Below are positions 63,478 to 64,000 of a stretch of DNA of 64,000 nt, one piece after another. A program made the position numbers and the translations under genes. The stretch is taken from contig NC_079876.1 of the NCBI RefSeq assembly GCF_029227915.1, forward strand, positions 32,467,828 to 32,531,827, written 5' to 3'. The first letter of the stretch is position 1, and each line of letters opens with the position of its first letter. The DNA comes from Hydractinia symbiolongicarpus (Eukaryota > Cnidaria > Hydrozoa > Anthoathecata > Hydractiniidae). The notes beneath the pieces are model-generated. The model was not told the origin of the DNA and made no database searches. It saw nothing but the letters and a program-made list of their open reading frames with translations.

Positions 63478-64000
63478 AACCTACTACTTGACCTCAGTCT
63501 CACCCAAACCAACCGCAAACCTACACACATAGCTGGAAATATACCTCAGCTTGTATTCACCAACAACACCAATATCATTCACGATATCTCATTTATACCT
63601 ACGCTCAGATCAATATCATACCACTGCTTCCTAGATATATCAACATCTGATGTACCCTCACATATTCCACAACAGACAATTCCTAGAGTGTTCTCATCCC
63701 CTTTCGACCTTCTAAATTACCAGAGTGAAAATGTAAACTGGACTTGCATAACGGAAAACCTCCAAGCATTGAACTGGGAGTGGGAATTCCAATATCTTGA
63801 TCTTGATGTACAGGACATGCTAAAGAAAATTTACAACATCTGTACCAAGGCATCAGAAACACATGTACCATCAAGAAAGATAGAACAAACCAACAGAAAT
63901 AAAATTCCAAGAGAGAGAATGGCACTCATGAGAAGACGAACCAGGATAAACAAACAACTAGTGCGCGTTACATCGCCACCACGTACTGATAGGCTCCAGG
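63478..64000 (+). pseudogene. LINE, segment between endonuclease and RT (interrupted copy, resumed, runs off the window)
   Basis: One frame is open from about 63478 to the end: LLDLSLTQTNRKPTHIAGNI, LVFTNNTNIIHDISFIPTLR, YHCFLDISTS, then NWTCITENLQALNWEWEFQY and RKIEQTNRNKIPRERMALMR. This pre-RT region of a LINE ORF2 follows the endonuclease, in the same orientation as 61393-62435. The two parts are therefore one element split by the antisense LINE. The RT itself should begin just beyond base 64000. Confidence 0.8.

Overview
The window reads as nuclear DNA of an AT-rich invertebrate animal, most likely a cnidarian and perhaps a hydrozoan. This is an inference. It rests on intron-containing host genes with GT-AG splice sites, an invertebrate mix of Ty3/gypsy, LINE, SINE, MITE and Polinton-like elements, and long gene-poor AT-rich spacers. 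Two host genes could be assembled by hand. One is a DIMT1-type 18S rRNA dimethyladenosine transferase on the minus strand (11 coding exons, 54.57-60.58 kb). The other is a PAR/NFIL3-like bZIP factor on the plus strand (exon at 48.88-49.55 kb plus a probable upstream exon at 46.4 kb). A short secreted cysteine-rich protein gene with its own TATA box lies at 26.26-26.76 kb. Single exons of other genes occur at 21.7 kb (P2X7-tail-like), 22.6 kb and possibly 19.9-20.2 kb.

Layout. 0-3.8 kb: decayed 3' part of a Ty3/gypsy pol gene, a ~100-bp tandem repeat and a possible LTR. 5.16-5.90 kb: two abutting MITEs. 6.54-17.46 kb: a 10.9-kb Polinton/Maverick-like (virus-derived) element, the main find, with matching terminal inverted repeats and a 5-bp flanking direct repeat. 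18.6-19.1 kb: a TA-flanked pogo/Tigger-like deletion derivative. 19.3-26.8 kb: gene fragments, a 5'-truncated LINE and the cysteine-rich gene. 27-46 kb: AT-rich spacer with small repeats. 46.4-52.2 kb: the bZIP gene, a retroelement fragment and an unassigned ORF. 54.5-60.6 kb: DIMT1, whose introns hold a tRNA-derived SINE, a LINE 3' end and a stem-loop repeat. 61.4-64 kb: a plus-strand LINE split by a minus-strand LINE.

The Polinton-like element carries alternating strand blocks. Plus (6.57-12.02 kb): an N-terminal half of a protein-primed type B DNA polymerase, an HNH endonuclease gene exactly where the polymerase palm should continue, several small proteins, a zinc-ribbon protein and the packaging ATPase. 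Minus (12.10-13.50 kb): a small basic helical protein and the major capsid protein. Plus (13.54-14.74 kb): a coiled-coil protein with a hydrophobic C-terminus. Minus (14.94-17.03 kb): a conserved element protein, a small zinc-binding protein, a small membrane protein, an unassigned basic protein and a protein of nine 24-residue repeats in a three-by-three higher-order array. Most of its genes have stops or frameshifts, and I see no integrase or protease, so it is a dead copy. Its gene set, the polymerase/HNH junction and the repeat protein are the most unusual things here.

All calls are by eye from translation and motif recognition. No database or folding search was run.
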